This document shows positions 1-12,110 of a stretch of 64,000 nt of DNA, in pieces. The position numbers and the translations under genes are program-made. This DNA comes from Druceiella hillmani (lineage: Eukaryota > Arthropoda > Insecta > Lepidoptera > Hepialidae): contig JAYKKI010000023.1 in NCBI GenBank assembly GCA_039881145.1, forward strand, positions 2,137,501 through 2,201,500, written 5' to 3'. Below the pieces are notes generated by a model. It saw only the letters and a program-made list of their open reading frames with translations, made no database searches and had not been told where the DNA came from. Positions within the stretch are counted from its first letter, which is position 1. Every line of letters begins with the position of its first letter.

Positions 1-60
1 TATAGATATAATTTTCTTGAAAATTAATTGCCGAAATATATTCATTACTAATACATGTTT

Positions 61-770
61 AGAGTTTCGTACCTCAAAATGAAACATAGAACCATTATAA
101 GATTACTGTCTGTCGATCACAGCCGTTTCTTCCCAGAAACGGCTTGACGTTGAAATTTGAAAATTCGGATATTGATAAAATGTATTAACCCATATCATAG
201 CTCATTAGCTTACATTGAAAAATATTGATGTGGTGGTGGTTTAAGAGGTGGAGGCGGGTGGGGCACAAATTAAATATCAGTATAGTTTCAAAGGACTTGT
301 CATATAGATGTTAAATCTTTAGATTTAGAAAAATAGACATTTTGAAAAATATATAAAAATTATGTGCTCTCCCTTGTTATTTCTTTAACTACTCAAGTTT
401 TTTGAAGCCTGCGCAAAGGTTGGAAAACTATAACAATGGCTCTAGATTTGGTAATTTTAAATATTCAATGTTTTTACGTCTGTGAAAGATCAGTATTATT
501 ATTTTATTATTTTGACAGCTGACAATAACCCTTGACATTGAAAGGTTTCAACCTTGCAACACACATAGTAATTGAAATAAGTACTCAACCGCTCCTGGGT
601 TGGGCACTTAATTCATTTCCACCTAAACTTTGCGTTGATTGTGTGTTGTTGACCCTCATTGTCGATAAGAGAAAAACTGCCCTTAAATAATATACCCATA
701 AATGTTTATAAACGTCTAAATGCGTACCAAACCCTCGTAGTTCGAGTTCTACTCATGATTTATAGAATAT
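61..770 (+). repeat. Decayed copy of a dispersed lepidopteran repeat
   Basis: The left end carries 'gtacctcaaaatg' followed by 'gtctgtcgatcac', and the right end (about 715-755) carries 'ccctcgtagttcgagttc'. These match the start and end of the fuller copies at 3289-3775 and 37255-37765. The centre is diverged and probably interrupted, so only the ends are convincing. I recognise the family as common in butterflies and moths but cannot assign its transposon class. Confidence 0.55.
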
Positions 771-1032
771 TTTTCTCAAAGATTTCTTGTTCCTGTGTAT
801 GAATATCGACCATAGACTTCCACACTTTATAATTTTACCAACTTCTGACATGTTTACTACATATGTAGTAAATATTTATTTGATCATAATAGCGTAAGTA
901 GGAAAAAAAAATTAATTGGGGAAAATACAACTGAATCGAAAACTACTGCTATAAAGCTAAATACGGAGGTTATTAGAACAAAAGTGTTACTTTAATTTGG
1001 CTACTTGCTTATTTTGGACAACAACAATTTTA
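771..1032. other. AT-rich stretch, nothing recognised
   Basis: No open frame of note and no clear repeat. It separates the decayed repeat from the SINE insertion. Confidence 0.6.
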
Positions 1033-1250
1033 AAACAAATTTATTTATTTATTTATCTACTTTAATGTATTTAATTGATTTATATGACGAACTTATTGCT
1101 AGCAGAGCCATCTCTTACAGCCAACCATAATACCAGTCCAGCCCCGTTCGACGAACAGCCGGAAATCTAACCCGGGTCCCCGCGGTATGCCGCATCGTCA
1201 AAGGCCATATGCCTTGTGATCAACCTAATACACCATGGTGAAACAAATTT
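1033..1250 (-). mobile_element. tRNA-derived SINE with perfect 10-bp target-site duplication
   Basis: Read on the minus strand, a pol III A box (TGGTGTATTAGG, 1224-1235) fits TRGYNNANNNG exactly. A B-box-like GGGTTAGATTTCC follows about 50 bp downstream (1161-1173). The element ends in an (ATAA)n tail at 1040-1057. The flanks are identical 10-bp direct repeats, AAACAAATTT, at 1033-1042 and 1241-1250. Internal promoter, short simple-repeat tail and TSD together define a SINE mobilised in trans by a LINE. The body is about 198 bp and GC-richer than its surroundings. I see no second copy in the window. The exact parental tRNA cannot be named by eye. Confidence 0.75.
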
Positions 1251-1565
1251 GATTTCACTATGTTGAAACAATTACAAGTTTTCCCTAAATCACACGCTTT
1301 TATGTCATTGGCAGCGTAGGCAAAATCCCTGCATTGACGTTCGTAAGCGGCTCGTTCGCCGCATGACCCTAATTGTCGAATCACGCACCACCGGAGCAGT
1401 CACTCTGTTTAGGTTGGCAGCGCGTCTCTAGCTGCTGATATACGGGCGCAGCTCAGTGAATTAACATATCCGGGCCGGACGCGTCGCTGCTGCTCCGGAG
1501 CGTGCTGTGATTGAGCACGCCGCGAGGGGGATTTAGTTGGGTTTTGCGTGTGGCGAATTTGTGCA
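1251..1565. other. GC-richer island, no gene recognised
   Basis: From about 1300 to 1560 the base composition rises well above the AT-rich background, with many CG dinucleotides (for example near 'ggacgcgtcgctgctgctcc'). The frames are short and none is recognisable. It could be a conserved non-coding element, a cryptic exon or an old GC-rich transposon fragment. Confidence 0.3.
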
Positions 1566-2968
1566 TCACTTTGGACGATTTATCCACTGTATGTCGTGTG
1601 TGCTGATCCGTGATATAAGCAGCGTTATTACGACACAAATTCTATAAAAAATATTTTTTATGGATAAATTTAAATGTTTAAATACGATGACGGCTGGCTT
1701 ACTGATAGTTATTCTACACACTTTCCTAACCAAGATCCGGTTGTCTCTAAGACAATTAAAGTCTTCGTAATGGTATATGATATACAATCATCTTTGAAGG
1801 TTCTCAAGGTGTCTCGTATTTGGAATTAATTTTTCCATCCGATACTGCCGAGTATTATCCTCGTGCAATGAACTATTTATACCCTTCATTTTCAAGAACA
1901 CAAGCGGGGTGTACTGAGTATAGAATTTCAGTACACAACAAATTATTGTAAAACGTAAATAAAGTCAATAATTAAGCCTATCTACTAGTGATAATTATAA
2001 TTCAAAATTATTGAAAACTTATTTCAATCTGGTTGGGCTTTTTAACAGTACATTATTTTAAATCTGTGCTTCTATAATACCATCTGTACAAATTAGCTTT
2101 TTTCTCCTTTTTATTCCGTCTGTCTTTTTTTAAAATTTTATTTACAATTACAAGATAGCACCGTTGCTTCAATGCAGTGCTTTTTAATACTGAAATACAC
2201 TGTTTATATGAAATAGGTCGTGGACTCCCACTACAAGGGCAAGTATTGATAATGGTCCGTTAATTATATGAGTGTCTGCAATTATATGTGTTCCGATTGT
2301 AAATATTTTCGCACGTATTGGTGATTTAAATATTTAATTATCCAGCACAGATATTATTTGAGGATATAATTCAATTGGGTTGCATACGATAGGTTGAAAT
2401 AATTTGTGGCATTCAATCAAGAATAATTTTTTTTTTAATTCATGGACAAATGGGAAAAGAAGGTTCATTGCTTATTCTAATAATTTTGTGATAGTAACAA
2501 AGAGTAAAAAAGGAAGGTAAGGTTCAAATGAAGGTAAATCAATATTTTACACCAGAAACATTTAATAAAAAGGTAAAAGAGACGGGAAGAAAACGTTTAG
2601 CGGGATCTGGAATCGTGAGCGAAACTCAAAAATATAATTAAAAATGCGGAGCGCATTAGATTTATAAATTGACGAATTTTTGACCATTAAAAGCATCATT
2701 TTTTTATATCTTCTTATTGGTTTTTGATATTTAGTATTTAGTGCGAGAGAGAAAATCATAATATTTTTTTTTAAGTTTCCACTCTTATAACAGTTGATAA
2801 AGTAGTAAAACCGATCGAGTGCATAACGGGACATGCACAGAGTGGGTTTCCGTAGTTGTCTATATCTTTTGAAATTGTTGGTTTACCGAAAGTTTTAACA
2901 AACGTAGATGCATCCAGTATGTACGTTTTAGTAGAATTTTCGGATTTGCCTATAACTTTTGAGATTTT
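1566..2968. other. AT-rich stretch, nothing recognised
   Basis: Short chance frames only. No motif, repeat array or transposon end stood out. Confidence 0.6.
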
Positions 2969-3145
2969 TTATATTCGTGGTTATATAACTAGAGGGTTTT
3001 CATATTCGTAGTTATATAATTAGAGGATTTTCATATTTGTAGTTATATAATTAGAGGGTTTTCATATTCGTAGTTATATAATTAGAGGGTGTTCATATTC
3101 GTAGTTATATAATTGTAGGATTTCATATTCGAAGTTATATAATTC
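2969..3145 (+). repeat. Minisatellite, about 29-bp unit, six copies
   Basis: Six imperfect tandem units of the form 'ttcatattcgtagttatata' followed by 'attagaggg'. The central units are nearly identical and the outer ones diverge, the usual pattern for unequal exchange or slippage. The array sits immediately 5' of a dispersed lepidopteran repeat. Confidence 0.9.
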
Positions 3146-3288
3146 AATCATTTCATTCGCCATTTTTAAGCTTAATATCTCGAAAACGGGGCCTGAAAAT
3201 GAAAAATGGTAAATAAATCTCAATTTCAACCAATGACACTCCAATGTAGGGAAAAATTGTCGATCACCATTTTATATTAATAGTTAAT

Positions 3289-3775
3289 TTTTTGGATTCC
3301 GTACCTCAAAAGAAAAAAAGGATTCCATATAAGATCACATCGTTGTCCGTCTGCCGGTCTGTCAAGACCATTTTTCAGAAGCAAGAACGCGTGGTGGTAT
3401 CAAGTTGAAATTACTATTAAATACTTAGGTACGGTTCCTTGGAGTTGTAAAAAAATGAAGCTTTTTAGTCAACGCAATAAAAAAATATGAATACTTATGC
3501 TGCATTATTTGACAACCGCAAATAAATCAAAACCTACTTCCCGTTGACCTAGAGTCATGGAATTTGGCAGCAAGGCGAAAATTGTTAATTTGTAGTTATA
3601 TCATATAAAAAAAAATTTTTTTTAACATGCCCCTGTGAAAGATATGGTAGGCAATATATATTTGTTCTAAAAAATTAAAATATTTGTACCATTATGTACC
3701 ATTAAATGTTTGTAAATACCTAAATGTGTACGGAACCCTCGTAGTATGAGTTCCACTTGTGTTTGAGGGTTTTTT
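3289..3775 (+). repeat. Dispersed lepidopteran repeat, near full-length copy
   Basis: It starts 'gattccgtacctcaaaag', continues with a 'gtccgtctgccggtctgtc' segment, 'tatcaagttgaaatt' and 'cttccc gttgacct', and ends 'ggaaccctcgtagtatgag'. The same blocks in the same order occur at 37255-37765. It is a non-coding interspersed element, and the class is uncertain. Confidence 0.75.
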
Positions 3776-4884
3776 TAATACTTATGCTACATATTAATCG
3801 ATTGTCACGATTTTAGGCACATAAATCTAAAACGGTAGAGATTGTGAGGCTGTGACAGACGACGCAATTATATATATTCCTCTTTTCACTGATGAACCTT
3901 AAAACAGTGTTTCTACACAACACTACGAAACAATTTATAGTAATGTATCAAATTTATTAAGATTTTGGATAGGTATGACATAAACAATTCCGTAATCAAT
4001 AATAACTAATAACTATGTTTATAAATATGATGTTTTTGAGTTATTTCGCGGTACTGATAGCAACCTTTGGTCCAAGAAAAGCGGACTCACACTAAAATTA
4101 TTGTAGTTAATTAGTTTAACTCGTTTCAATGATAATGCGGGTTAACGTTTAAGTCATTACTGCTAATTATACGAAGCTATGGTATGATAAAAATTAAACT
4201 ATTGTTAGCGCCTTCAGCCACAATTTAATCTCGGCGCCTATGTATAACGCCCAGGTGTGCATTATACTCTCAGATCTGGAATGAAATTATGACATTTCGT
4301 ATATTTATAGCGGTGTATAATATTTGATTTCATGATTTTTGGGTATGTCTACTTGTATAAATTGCACATTCATGTTCTGATTGCGGAACAAACACACTAA
4401 AATTATGCAAATAATTTTTTTTTATGTAGTTTTGAAACCTTCTAAAAGAAAGTAGTACTGCTGAATTACGACTACGTTATATATTATTATTATTTTTAAC
4501 TTCATTTTTAACTTCGTCATTAGGATTAATATGTCATCAAGCCGTTAGTTAGGTAAATAAACGTAAAATGTTTTATTTTTATCTTCAGTGATATAGAACT
4601 CGTAATGGTATTTACAGCCACACTTTTATCTCAGTACTGATAAGATAACTATGTATGTCTGGGTTAATCGGTAATGTAAAAATATAATTTATCTTTAATT
4701 CAATTGTAATCAAATTGTATCGACAGTCTGGAAATTGTTATCAGTAAAATGTTTTTTAGATTCAACACGATGCAAACTTAATAACACATTTTTTTTATAT
4801 TTAATTCAAAAAAAATTACATCGCTATTTTTGCCTGACTGCGCTTAGGATAAAATTTTCCGGTTGTGTTTCCAAATCATGTCTG
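3776..4884. other. AT-rich stretch, nothing recognised
   Basis: No usable open frame or repeat array found. Composition is uniformly AT-rich. Confidence 0.6.
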
Positions 4885-5035
4885 TAACCATCCACTAGTG
4901 GACATAGACCAAGTTGCGCCGCCACACGCGGTCCTCTGCCTTTCGTTTCTAACCATCTGCCGCCAACTTATGTAGGTCATCAGTCCATCTGGTTGATAGG
5001 CGTCTCAAACTGAGCTTCCAAGTTCATGTGAGGAG
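4885..5035 (-). pseudogene. RTE-type LINE reverse transcriptase, C-terminal relic
   Basis: On the minus strand one frame reads RRLSTRWTDDLHKLAADG, a stop, KRKAEDRVWRRN and then a short tail with another stop. The pattern R-W-T-D-D-L about 20 residues before A-E-D-R-x-x-W-R is the familiar C-terminal end of insect RTE-clade reverse transcriptases, often labelled craniofacial development protein 2-like. Only about 45 codons are left, with two in-frame stops, so this is a dead fragment. The upstream reverse transcriptase core is absent. The clade assignment is from recognition of the motif only. Confidence 0.7.
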
Positions 5036-5656
5036 GCATGTAGGTATATATTGTTTTTAATTCCCAATATTCCCTGAACGGCTTGACGGATTTTCGTTTG
5101 CTATGAGTCGTTAGGTTTGTTACGACTTCCCAAGTGTTTCTAAATATATAATGTCACTTGAAATTAAATATACCGGGTGCCACAGGTTCTGGCACATGGC
5201 GATATATTACTTTCTTTTTACAAACCTGAACGGCTTTTCGAGTTTTGATGTGTGAGATGTCGTTGAATCTTCCAGGTTTTTATGAGTATCACTGAAGATA
5301 TGCCTACTTAAATTTATTACGGCGGACACTGGCGTGGCGGCTGTGTCCGCCTACCGTGAACCTGCAGTCGTAGAGCTTCGGACTAATTAAAAATTATAAA
5401 TGAAAAGAAAATATCATTAAATAACAAAAAAGAAAACCGACTGCCCAATAAACTGACAAGAAATAAACAAGTACTGATAACGCTGTCATAATTTCAATAA
5501 GCGATGTTTAACAGGCGGGATACAATTAAGAGTAAGAAATCGATGATTGTTGAAATTCGTCTGAAAATGATTGCTTAAAGAAATGACGGCGCCCATTTAC
5601 CATCGCACATTTGGCAGTTTTTTAAATATCAGGGTCAGATAATGAATTGTTGGCAG
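5036..5656. other. AT-rich stretch with weak transposon-like phrases
   Basis: Phrases such as 'ctgaacggcttgacggattt' (near 5070) and 'cctgaacggcttttcgag' (near 5226) resemble segments of abundant insect repeats, but no boundaries can be set. There is no coding evidence. Confidence 0.35.
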
Positions 5657-5970
5657 TAATTTGGACACATAAGCCACATTTTTTTTGTTAACGCCTTTGG
5701 TTAATTTAGACACATATAAGAGACATTTTTTTCGTTAATGCCTTTTGTTAATTTGGACACATATAAGCGACATTTTTTTGTTAACGCCTTTGGTTAATTT
5801 AGACACATATAAGAGACATTTTTTTCGTTAATACCTTTTGTTAATTTTGACACATATAAGCGACATTTTTTTTCGATAAGGCCTTTTGTTAATTTGGACA
5901 CATATAAGCGACATTTTTTTGTTAACACTTTGTGTTAATTTTTACATATACAAGCGATAATTTTTTGTTT
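5657..5970 (+). repeat. Minisatellite, 46-48-bp unit, seven copies, dimeric
   Basis: Units run 'taatttggacacatataagc' then 'gacatttttttgttaacgcc'. Two variants alternate over the first four units ('ggacac...agcgac' versus 'agacac...agagac'), giving a roughly 93-bp higher-order period. The last unit is degenerate. Confidence 0.9.
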
Positions 5971-6904
5971 CTTTTATTTATATGTAACTATGTACATTAT
6001 TAAATTTAGCAAATCGATTTTCATCTATTTCTAACTATTATAATGATTTGAAACTTTGTGAACTTGTGCAATTCTGACAGCTATGAGTCGTTTGGTTATA
6101 TATTGTAACTAGGTGGAGAAACAGGGAGGAAGAAGCTGGTCATGGAAATTTCTCAATGGCTAATGGTAAACCCATCGAGTTTTTGCTCCTTTGATTTGTC
6201 TCAATGAGTCCTTTGGTTACTTTTGTAGCAAAAAACAACTAAAGACATGCTTTTGCATGCCTTTAATTTTTTTTGACTATATTAAGACTTATCTGAACTC
6301 TGTAATCAATGCAGTATATGAGATATAGGGTTTTGTCGATGAATATTTTCAAATCTGATAAGTTGAGTATCAGTCTAATCAAATGATTATATCTGTTATA
6401 TTTTACAAATAGTATGCAATTATACAAATTCTAAAATAATATATTTAGTGGTCATATCTTAAGGCCCTCACGCATTACGACTCATCGTCAAATAAGTAAA
6501 ATACCTGTAAAAGAATATTACAATAAATTAGTTTTATCGACTGGCACTAATTATTTTTGTCTGTTTGACAATGTTAATGAATTTTTTTTCTTTTAACACG
6601 CTTATTCACATGTGCAAATGTAACGGAATCTTTCAATTAAGTTTTCGCCCATTTTCAGACGTCAGAATTATTTAAAGTTTTGCACACGTATCAAGAACCG
6701 ATGACAGTACAGTAATTAAAATAAAATCAAATTGTAGTAAAAAAAAACATAAAGACAACCTTTTTTAGTCTTAAAACAAAAATATGTATAGGTTTAAATA
6801 ACATAAACGGGCTTTTGTAGCAATATGAACTAATAAATAAAAAAAATTCCTTAAATATAAAGCTTTTTTCAGGAGCAGAAAGATGAGATACCTTTTCGCT
6901 CGGT
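5971..6904. other. AT-rich stretch, nothing recognised
   Basis: Short frames only, with no arrays or motifs found. Confidence 0.6.
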
Positions 6905-7137
6905 ATAACCTAATTTTTTTAATAATCTTAAAGTAAGAATAAAATGGTTGACAAAAAAAATATTTTAACGTAAAGGAAGCGTGGGGTGCTCGATCAGTTG
7001 TCGCAAAATTTTTATCATGATGACTGTACTTTTATAATAACTAGCTATATAAAAGTACAGTCATTATGAAAATGTAAGTCGAGAGCACTCCACACTTTTT
7101 TTACATTAAATTTTTTTGTTAATCAAAAAATTGGGAT
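6905..7137. mobile_element. Large imperfect palindrome, probable foldback or MITE
   Basis: The left arm from about 6948 ('ttgacaaaaaaaatatttta', then 'gcgtggggtgctcgat') pairs with the right arm ending near 7121 ('tcgagagcactccacac', then 'tttttttgttaa'). The inner arms 'atgactgtacttttata' (7019-7035) and 'tataaaagtacagtcat' (7047-7063) are almost perfect complements. Weaker pairing extends to about 6905 and 7137. There is no ORF and no convincing target-site duplication. A palindromic non-autonomous DNA element is the simplest reading. Confidence 0.65.
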
Positions 7138-7974
7138 TTGATTAATAAATCTACTTATTTAACCAAAACACTATATAATTTTATTTCAAGGCTTCTCTCT
7201 CAATTTAATAAAAAAAAACGATATCTTGAAATATCGATATTTTTTCGATACGTTGAAGTGAGATATTAATATTTTTAAAATATCGATACATACATACTTT
7301 TATAATCAACTCTCTTATTTAGAAGCAAACTTGTATGAACACATGAAGTGCGTACTAGTCGCGTTTCATGTACTCGCATATCTTTGGCTCTATTACGTTC
7401 GAATAACCTGTAATATATTAACATTGTTGTAAGTTGACGAATAATTGGAATATGATAAAAGTTAATTAGATGCTTTTTATGCATTTCGATATGAGGAGTA
7501 TATATCAGTCATTATTTTTTTTTCTGTCACCGATATTTTACTTGTAATTTCGATTGAAAAAACAAGTAAAAAAGCAAAAGATTATTTATTTAAAGTTTAT
7601 ATGAAATGTTCTCCATAAAAAGTATTATAATCGAGTCTCGTATCTTAGAAATTAAGTTTATTGTTAACATCATTAAGCTTTGTTTAGTTAATACCATTTA
7701 TTTGACTCTCATTCGTGCTGTTATTTAAGGAAAATTAGTGTAAGTACTATACTTTAGATTTGCGAAACTGTAAAATTTTGAGGAGTTGCAGACAAAGTTG
7801 GTAATGCCGACTGTGGGCTTTAAGCGTTTCATAAATATTAAATGTTTAAATTCGTGTCTGTTTTAAACAAAGCCGAGGCTACGGATGGATTTAAATTCTT
7901 AATTAATGTTTCAAGTTTAATTGCACAAAAACTTAAACAAAGATTAAGAGGTGGATTAGTTACTTATTTATGAT
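7138..7974. other. AT-rich stretch, nothing recognised
   Basis: Contains runs such as 'atatcgatattttttcgata' near 7231, but no gene or array. Confidence 0.55.
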
Positions 7975-8135
7975 GCTGGCCGGGGAGAATTGGCGGGCGA
8001 GCAATCAAAATTTCGTTAGTATCGGGGTATCGCGAGGATGTTGTCCGTGCGGGGTGGGCTCCCGAGTTGCTTTCTCGGGGGTGCGGAAACAGCTGAAGCT
8101 TAGAGTATACATACTATACGAGTATATACTCTAAG
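7975..8135. other. GC-richer island with a small hairpin at its edge
   Basis: About 130 bp (7975-8100) is much richer in G and C than its surroundings ('ggccggggagaattggcggg'). It is followed by an imperfect hairpin at 8099-8134 ('cttagagtata' ... 'tatactctaag'). No open frame is recognisable. It may be conserved regulatory DNA or an old insertion. Confidence 0.3.
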
Positions 8136-8238
8136 GCTTAATCTTAGTCTTAGAGTCTACATGCTATAGAGCGCGCACACTGCAACGGTCACCAAATGCA
8201 CATTGTAGGCAGATATTCTATAGGCCCATACATTGATG

Positions 8239-8263
8239 TATATATATATATATATATATAATA
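8239..8263. repeat. (TA)n microsatellite
   Basis: About 12 uninterrupted TA dinucleotides. Confidence 0.95.
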
Positions 8264-11200
8264 GGGATGCGAGTAAGTATTAGCGCGTTATCGATAAACA
8301 TAATCGGAGTCGCGGAGGGCGACCGGGAATTCAATGTATCGATAATATGAAATATGCATGATTATAAATTATGTATTAAAACCATTACCTCGCAGCTTTT
8401 ATTTCTTTGACCTTAGCGAACGTCAAATCTCCGTCTCTCGGATCTACGTCTGTCAGATTTCAAGCAAATTTTGATGTCGTATGAATGTATCTATTCTCAG
8501 TATATTACCTAATTGTGCTTTCACAAACTACTTTCAGTCATCGTTCTAGACGATTCTCAATCTCATTAGGATGTTAAAAATGCACTGGATACGTAAATAT
8601 TGTAAGAACACTATATATTCTTATCAAACACAACAAATACCACACAGATTGTCAACAATACGAGCTTGTTTCCACAGATTTTGACGTATAGGATGTGTAT
8701 TCTAAGAGTTGAAGTCTATAGCTTCAATATATCTGTACCTGTCTATGTGTCGACTGGTTTTTTCATCATATTGACTTGTATTCTTTACGCATTTTGTTCG
8801 TTAAATTTTATAATTTTCTTTAGTTCTTTCAATATATTTTCATGTGATTTTCTTTCCTTTCAAACGTAGAACTTAAGAACCTTCTTAATTTGGAAGTAAG
8901 TACGTAAGTTTTATACATAATAAGGCGATAATTAGTTCAAAACATAAAATGTGGGAAAAGCGGCCACGCCTTTTTTAAGTTTTCATAGATATGTGCATTA
9001 ATGTGTATATTTGAAATTTAATTTAATGATTTATTATTAAATTAAATTCCAAATCTTTTTCTATTATTCACGTCAATTTTATTTAAAGCTTTGTTTGTTT
9101 GTAATATTTATACTGGATTAAATTTATTGTAAAGTCAACATTGCTTCAAATTGCTAACAATTGTTACTGCCACCAATATACCGTGAATCTTTGGAAGTAG
9201 GTCAAAAATTATGAGCATATTACGGTGACAATAAAATAGTAGAAAAAATGTTATGAAGTTTTAGGGAGTCTGGGTAATAAAGTTTATGCTACGAATATCT
9301 ACGAAAAACTTAAAAATATATCTTGCCCCTCTCTCCTCTAACCGTATTTTTTTCATTTTGTGCTGATGAATTGCATCATAACAGGTATGAATTTCATTTG
9401 GATATACTTCATCGTCTCGACTCAAAATAAGATTTTTTTTTTGACTGGATATATGAATCTTCCTCTAATAGAAAAGCTAAAGCAACTTTCACGATGGGCA
9501 GGGAAGGATACTTTTACCACTTATCGATATAAAATAAAAATAATTTTAAATTTAAATAATTCTTGTGTCACTTTTTCTCATATTCACGCATATATAAACA
9601 GAATTATCGAGAGCGAAACAAACAATTAAATTTTCTGTTCCCAGTTAACTTCTCCTCCCTTCTGAGCTGCCGTCGTGGCACCCATATAAATTATTATCGA
9701 TGACCTCTTTAGTAAACTCGTCGTGCTCAAGACGATCTTACCCATGTGCAAAAACCTATTAACAAAATCTATGTAAAAGTTTAAGAACAGAATTTAGGTA
9801 AACGCCTGACTACAGATGTCAATTTGTAATAAAAACGCTAAATATTGTTTCTAATAATTTTTTTTAGGACGGGACCATTTGGAAACAAACTGTATCCACA
9901 GGTTGTTTGTCAAGAACTTGGTGGCACATACTAATCGGTAATATCTATGGAGTTACTAGAAATACTGCAATTATATTTGATATACGCAGTGACACCAGCC
10001 GAATACGAGCTTGGAGTAATGGAAACAAGTTATCGATAAAAATGGCAAACGATGAAAAAACTATTTGTTCGAATATTGATAAGTTAACCAATATTGTAAT
10101 GACATAGACAAAAAATTACTACTTAATAAGTAGCTTTTATGTATAATATATCATTACCCAATATATACATCCAACTATTTTGATATAATCAAATCTATGT
10201 TTTTTCTTCAACGCAAGTTACATGCGTTCAAATAGTATGTAAAATATGTGTATCCGTTGTAAACTAAATTCTTGACTTGAAAATGTTAATAAATTTTGAC
10301 GCCTTGTAACTAATTAATTGCATAGGATCTACGAGTAAAGCAGACGAACGACTTTTTAGGTGGTCAGTCGGCGGCTGACAATCGCCGACTTTTGTCGGAC
10401 AAGGTTGGTTGCGTTCATATCGATGAGAGTTAGCAAGATTTGCTCCAATTTTTAGGACCCGTTTTTGTAGGACGCAAGCGTCAAAGTATTAAACCATACC
10501 ATTACCATATGTTTTATTTTCTCCAAATTCTCTGTCGTCTGCTTTAGGCGTTAAATAGTGAATGGCAAAGTGTTTATATTATTTATTTTCTATTTATACA
10601 ATATATTGAATGATACGTTACATTCTACGTAAAAGATACAGCTTTGTAAATATATCATAGCTATACATATCTGTGCAGAACAGAATGTTTTGCGGGTAAT
10701 TAATATATGCAATATAGCAGGAAGATTTTTTGGAGATACAACGTTAAATAGGAAATGATGTCAAGGCAGCTTTGGCGTCGTGATGAGCATAATACCTTCG
10801 ATTTATAATTCTCAAACAACACTTCGAGAATTGCAGTTACCTTCAAATGTTCGACCTTTAGAGCTTTGTCTAAAGTGCTTCTTACAAATTAATGAAGCTT
10901 TTTTAAATACTGCCACGCTCGTAACAATACTCTAAAAAATTTAAATTTCGGGATATCAAGTAACAAATTCTAGTACTGAAAATAAATCTGGAGTTAAAGC
11001 AACTGTCAAACTTGTCGCATAAATACTACTTTCGGATTTAAACAAGAACTGATAAAATATGTTCGTGATAAAATATATTTGGACGGGCGAGGCTTAAAAG
11101 GGATGCGTGGATATTATTGACTACACTCAAGATCGCTCCATCGCGCCATACGTCTTGTTATCCTATTCGCCTATGTTGTTTACCCGTGTTTATAACCTAA

Positions 11201-11275
11201 AATATGAAAAAAACGATATCTGTCAAATTGTTGCGTTTTCGCGGCAAATTCAAAGTAAAAGTATATATTTTTACG
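8264..11275. other. AT-rich stretch, nothing firmly recognised
   Basis: A few short frames, none convincing; those near 9907 open only from TTG. A small inverted motif occurs near 10371-10395 ('gtcggcggctgacaatcgcc', then 'gac'), in a patch with 'ttttgtaggac' that recurs near 32015, so a decayed repeat is possible. An AT-rich palindrome lies at 9013-9047. Confidence 0.45.
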
Positions 11276-11278
11276 AAT

Positions 11279-11722
11279 AAAGAATATAAGTAAAGAAGTA
11301 AAGAATATATTCTTTACTTTATTCTTTTACTTTTATTGTTCACTGAACAATTAAAAGAATAAACAATATAGAACAATTAAAAAAGTAAAGAATATAGAAC
11401 AATTAAAAGAATAAACAATATAGAACAATTAAAAAAGTAAAGAATATAGAACAATTAAAAGAATAAAGAATATAGAACAATTAAAAAAGTAAAGAATATA
11501 GAACAATTAAAAGAATAAACAATATAGAACAATTAAAAAAGTAAAGAATATAGAACAATTAAAAGAATAAACAATATAGAACAATTAAAAAAGTAAAGAA
11601 TAGAGAACAATTAAAAGAATAAAGAATATAGAACAATTAAAAAAGTAAAGAATATAGAACAATTAAAAGAATAAACAATATAGAACAATTAAAAAAGTAA
11701 AGATTATAGAACAATTAAAAAA
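11279..11722 (+). repeat. Minisatellite with 26-bp monomers in 52-bp dimers
   Basis: From about 11343 two 26-bp monomers alternate: 'gaacaattaaaagaataaac' plus 'aatata', and 'gaacaattaaaaaagtaaag' plus 'aatata'. Roughly fourteen monomers are present. An inverted copy of the same phrase (11297-11342, 'attctttactttattctttt') sits at the left edge, so the array border can fold back on its first unit. Confidence 0.9.
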
Positions 11723-12110
11723 ATGCAAGGATCAATCTATCTCTCTCGCACAATAGCTAGCATTCGATCATCACTTTACTATAGAATCTGTGAGGCAAAC
11801 TGCATATCCCCACCATTCCATACGTCACGGTCGGTCGCGCCGTTTGGCATGGCGCAGTGTAATTTAAACGGTTTGGAAATCCATCGCGCTGCGCCATTTG
11901 ATCGAAATTGTAGGTGATTTTGACCTTTAGGCTGTACTTCGCGTTATTTGGAACGTTAGATTGTTCGTCAGTAGCTACTTTGGAATATGATGGCGATGCG
12001 CCACTTCATCAGAACTTTGTCATTCACGAGCGGATTTCAGTTTTCTATCCCGCCATTTGGAGCGTTGAACTTTCCGTCAATGGCCACCTTTAGTATGGTA
12101 TAATATAGTA
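11723..12110. other. Moderately GC-rich stretch with decayed internal repeats
   Basis: Segments beginning near 11889, 11942 and 12051 share a loose pattern ('gcgccatttg...', 'gcgttatttggaacgtta', 'cgccatttggagcgttga', each followed by a 'gtca' or 'gacc' and 'cttt' block), suggesting an old tandem duplication. An ATG frame at 11723-11917 begins in the minisatellite and is probably chance. Confidence 0.3.

Noticed and set aside
1033..1250. Genuine tRNA gene
   Set aside because: No cloverleaf acceptor stem, the B box is imperfect, and a simple-repeat tail with TSD indicates a SINE.
9907..10107. 66-codon plus-strand frame
   Set aside because: It opens only from TTG and matches nothing.
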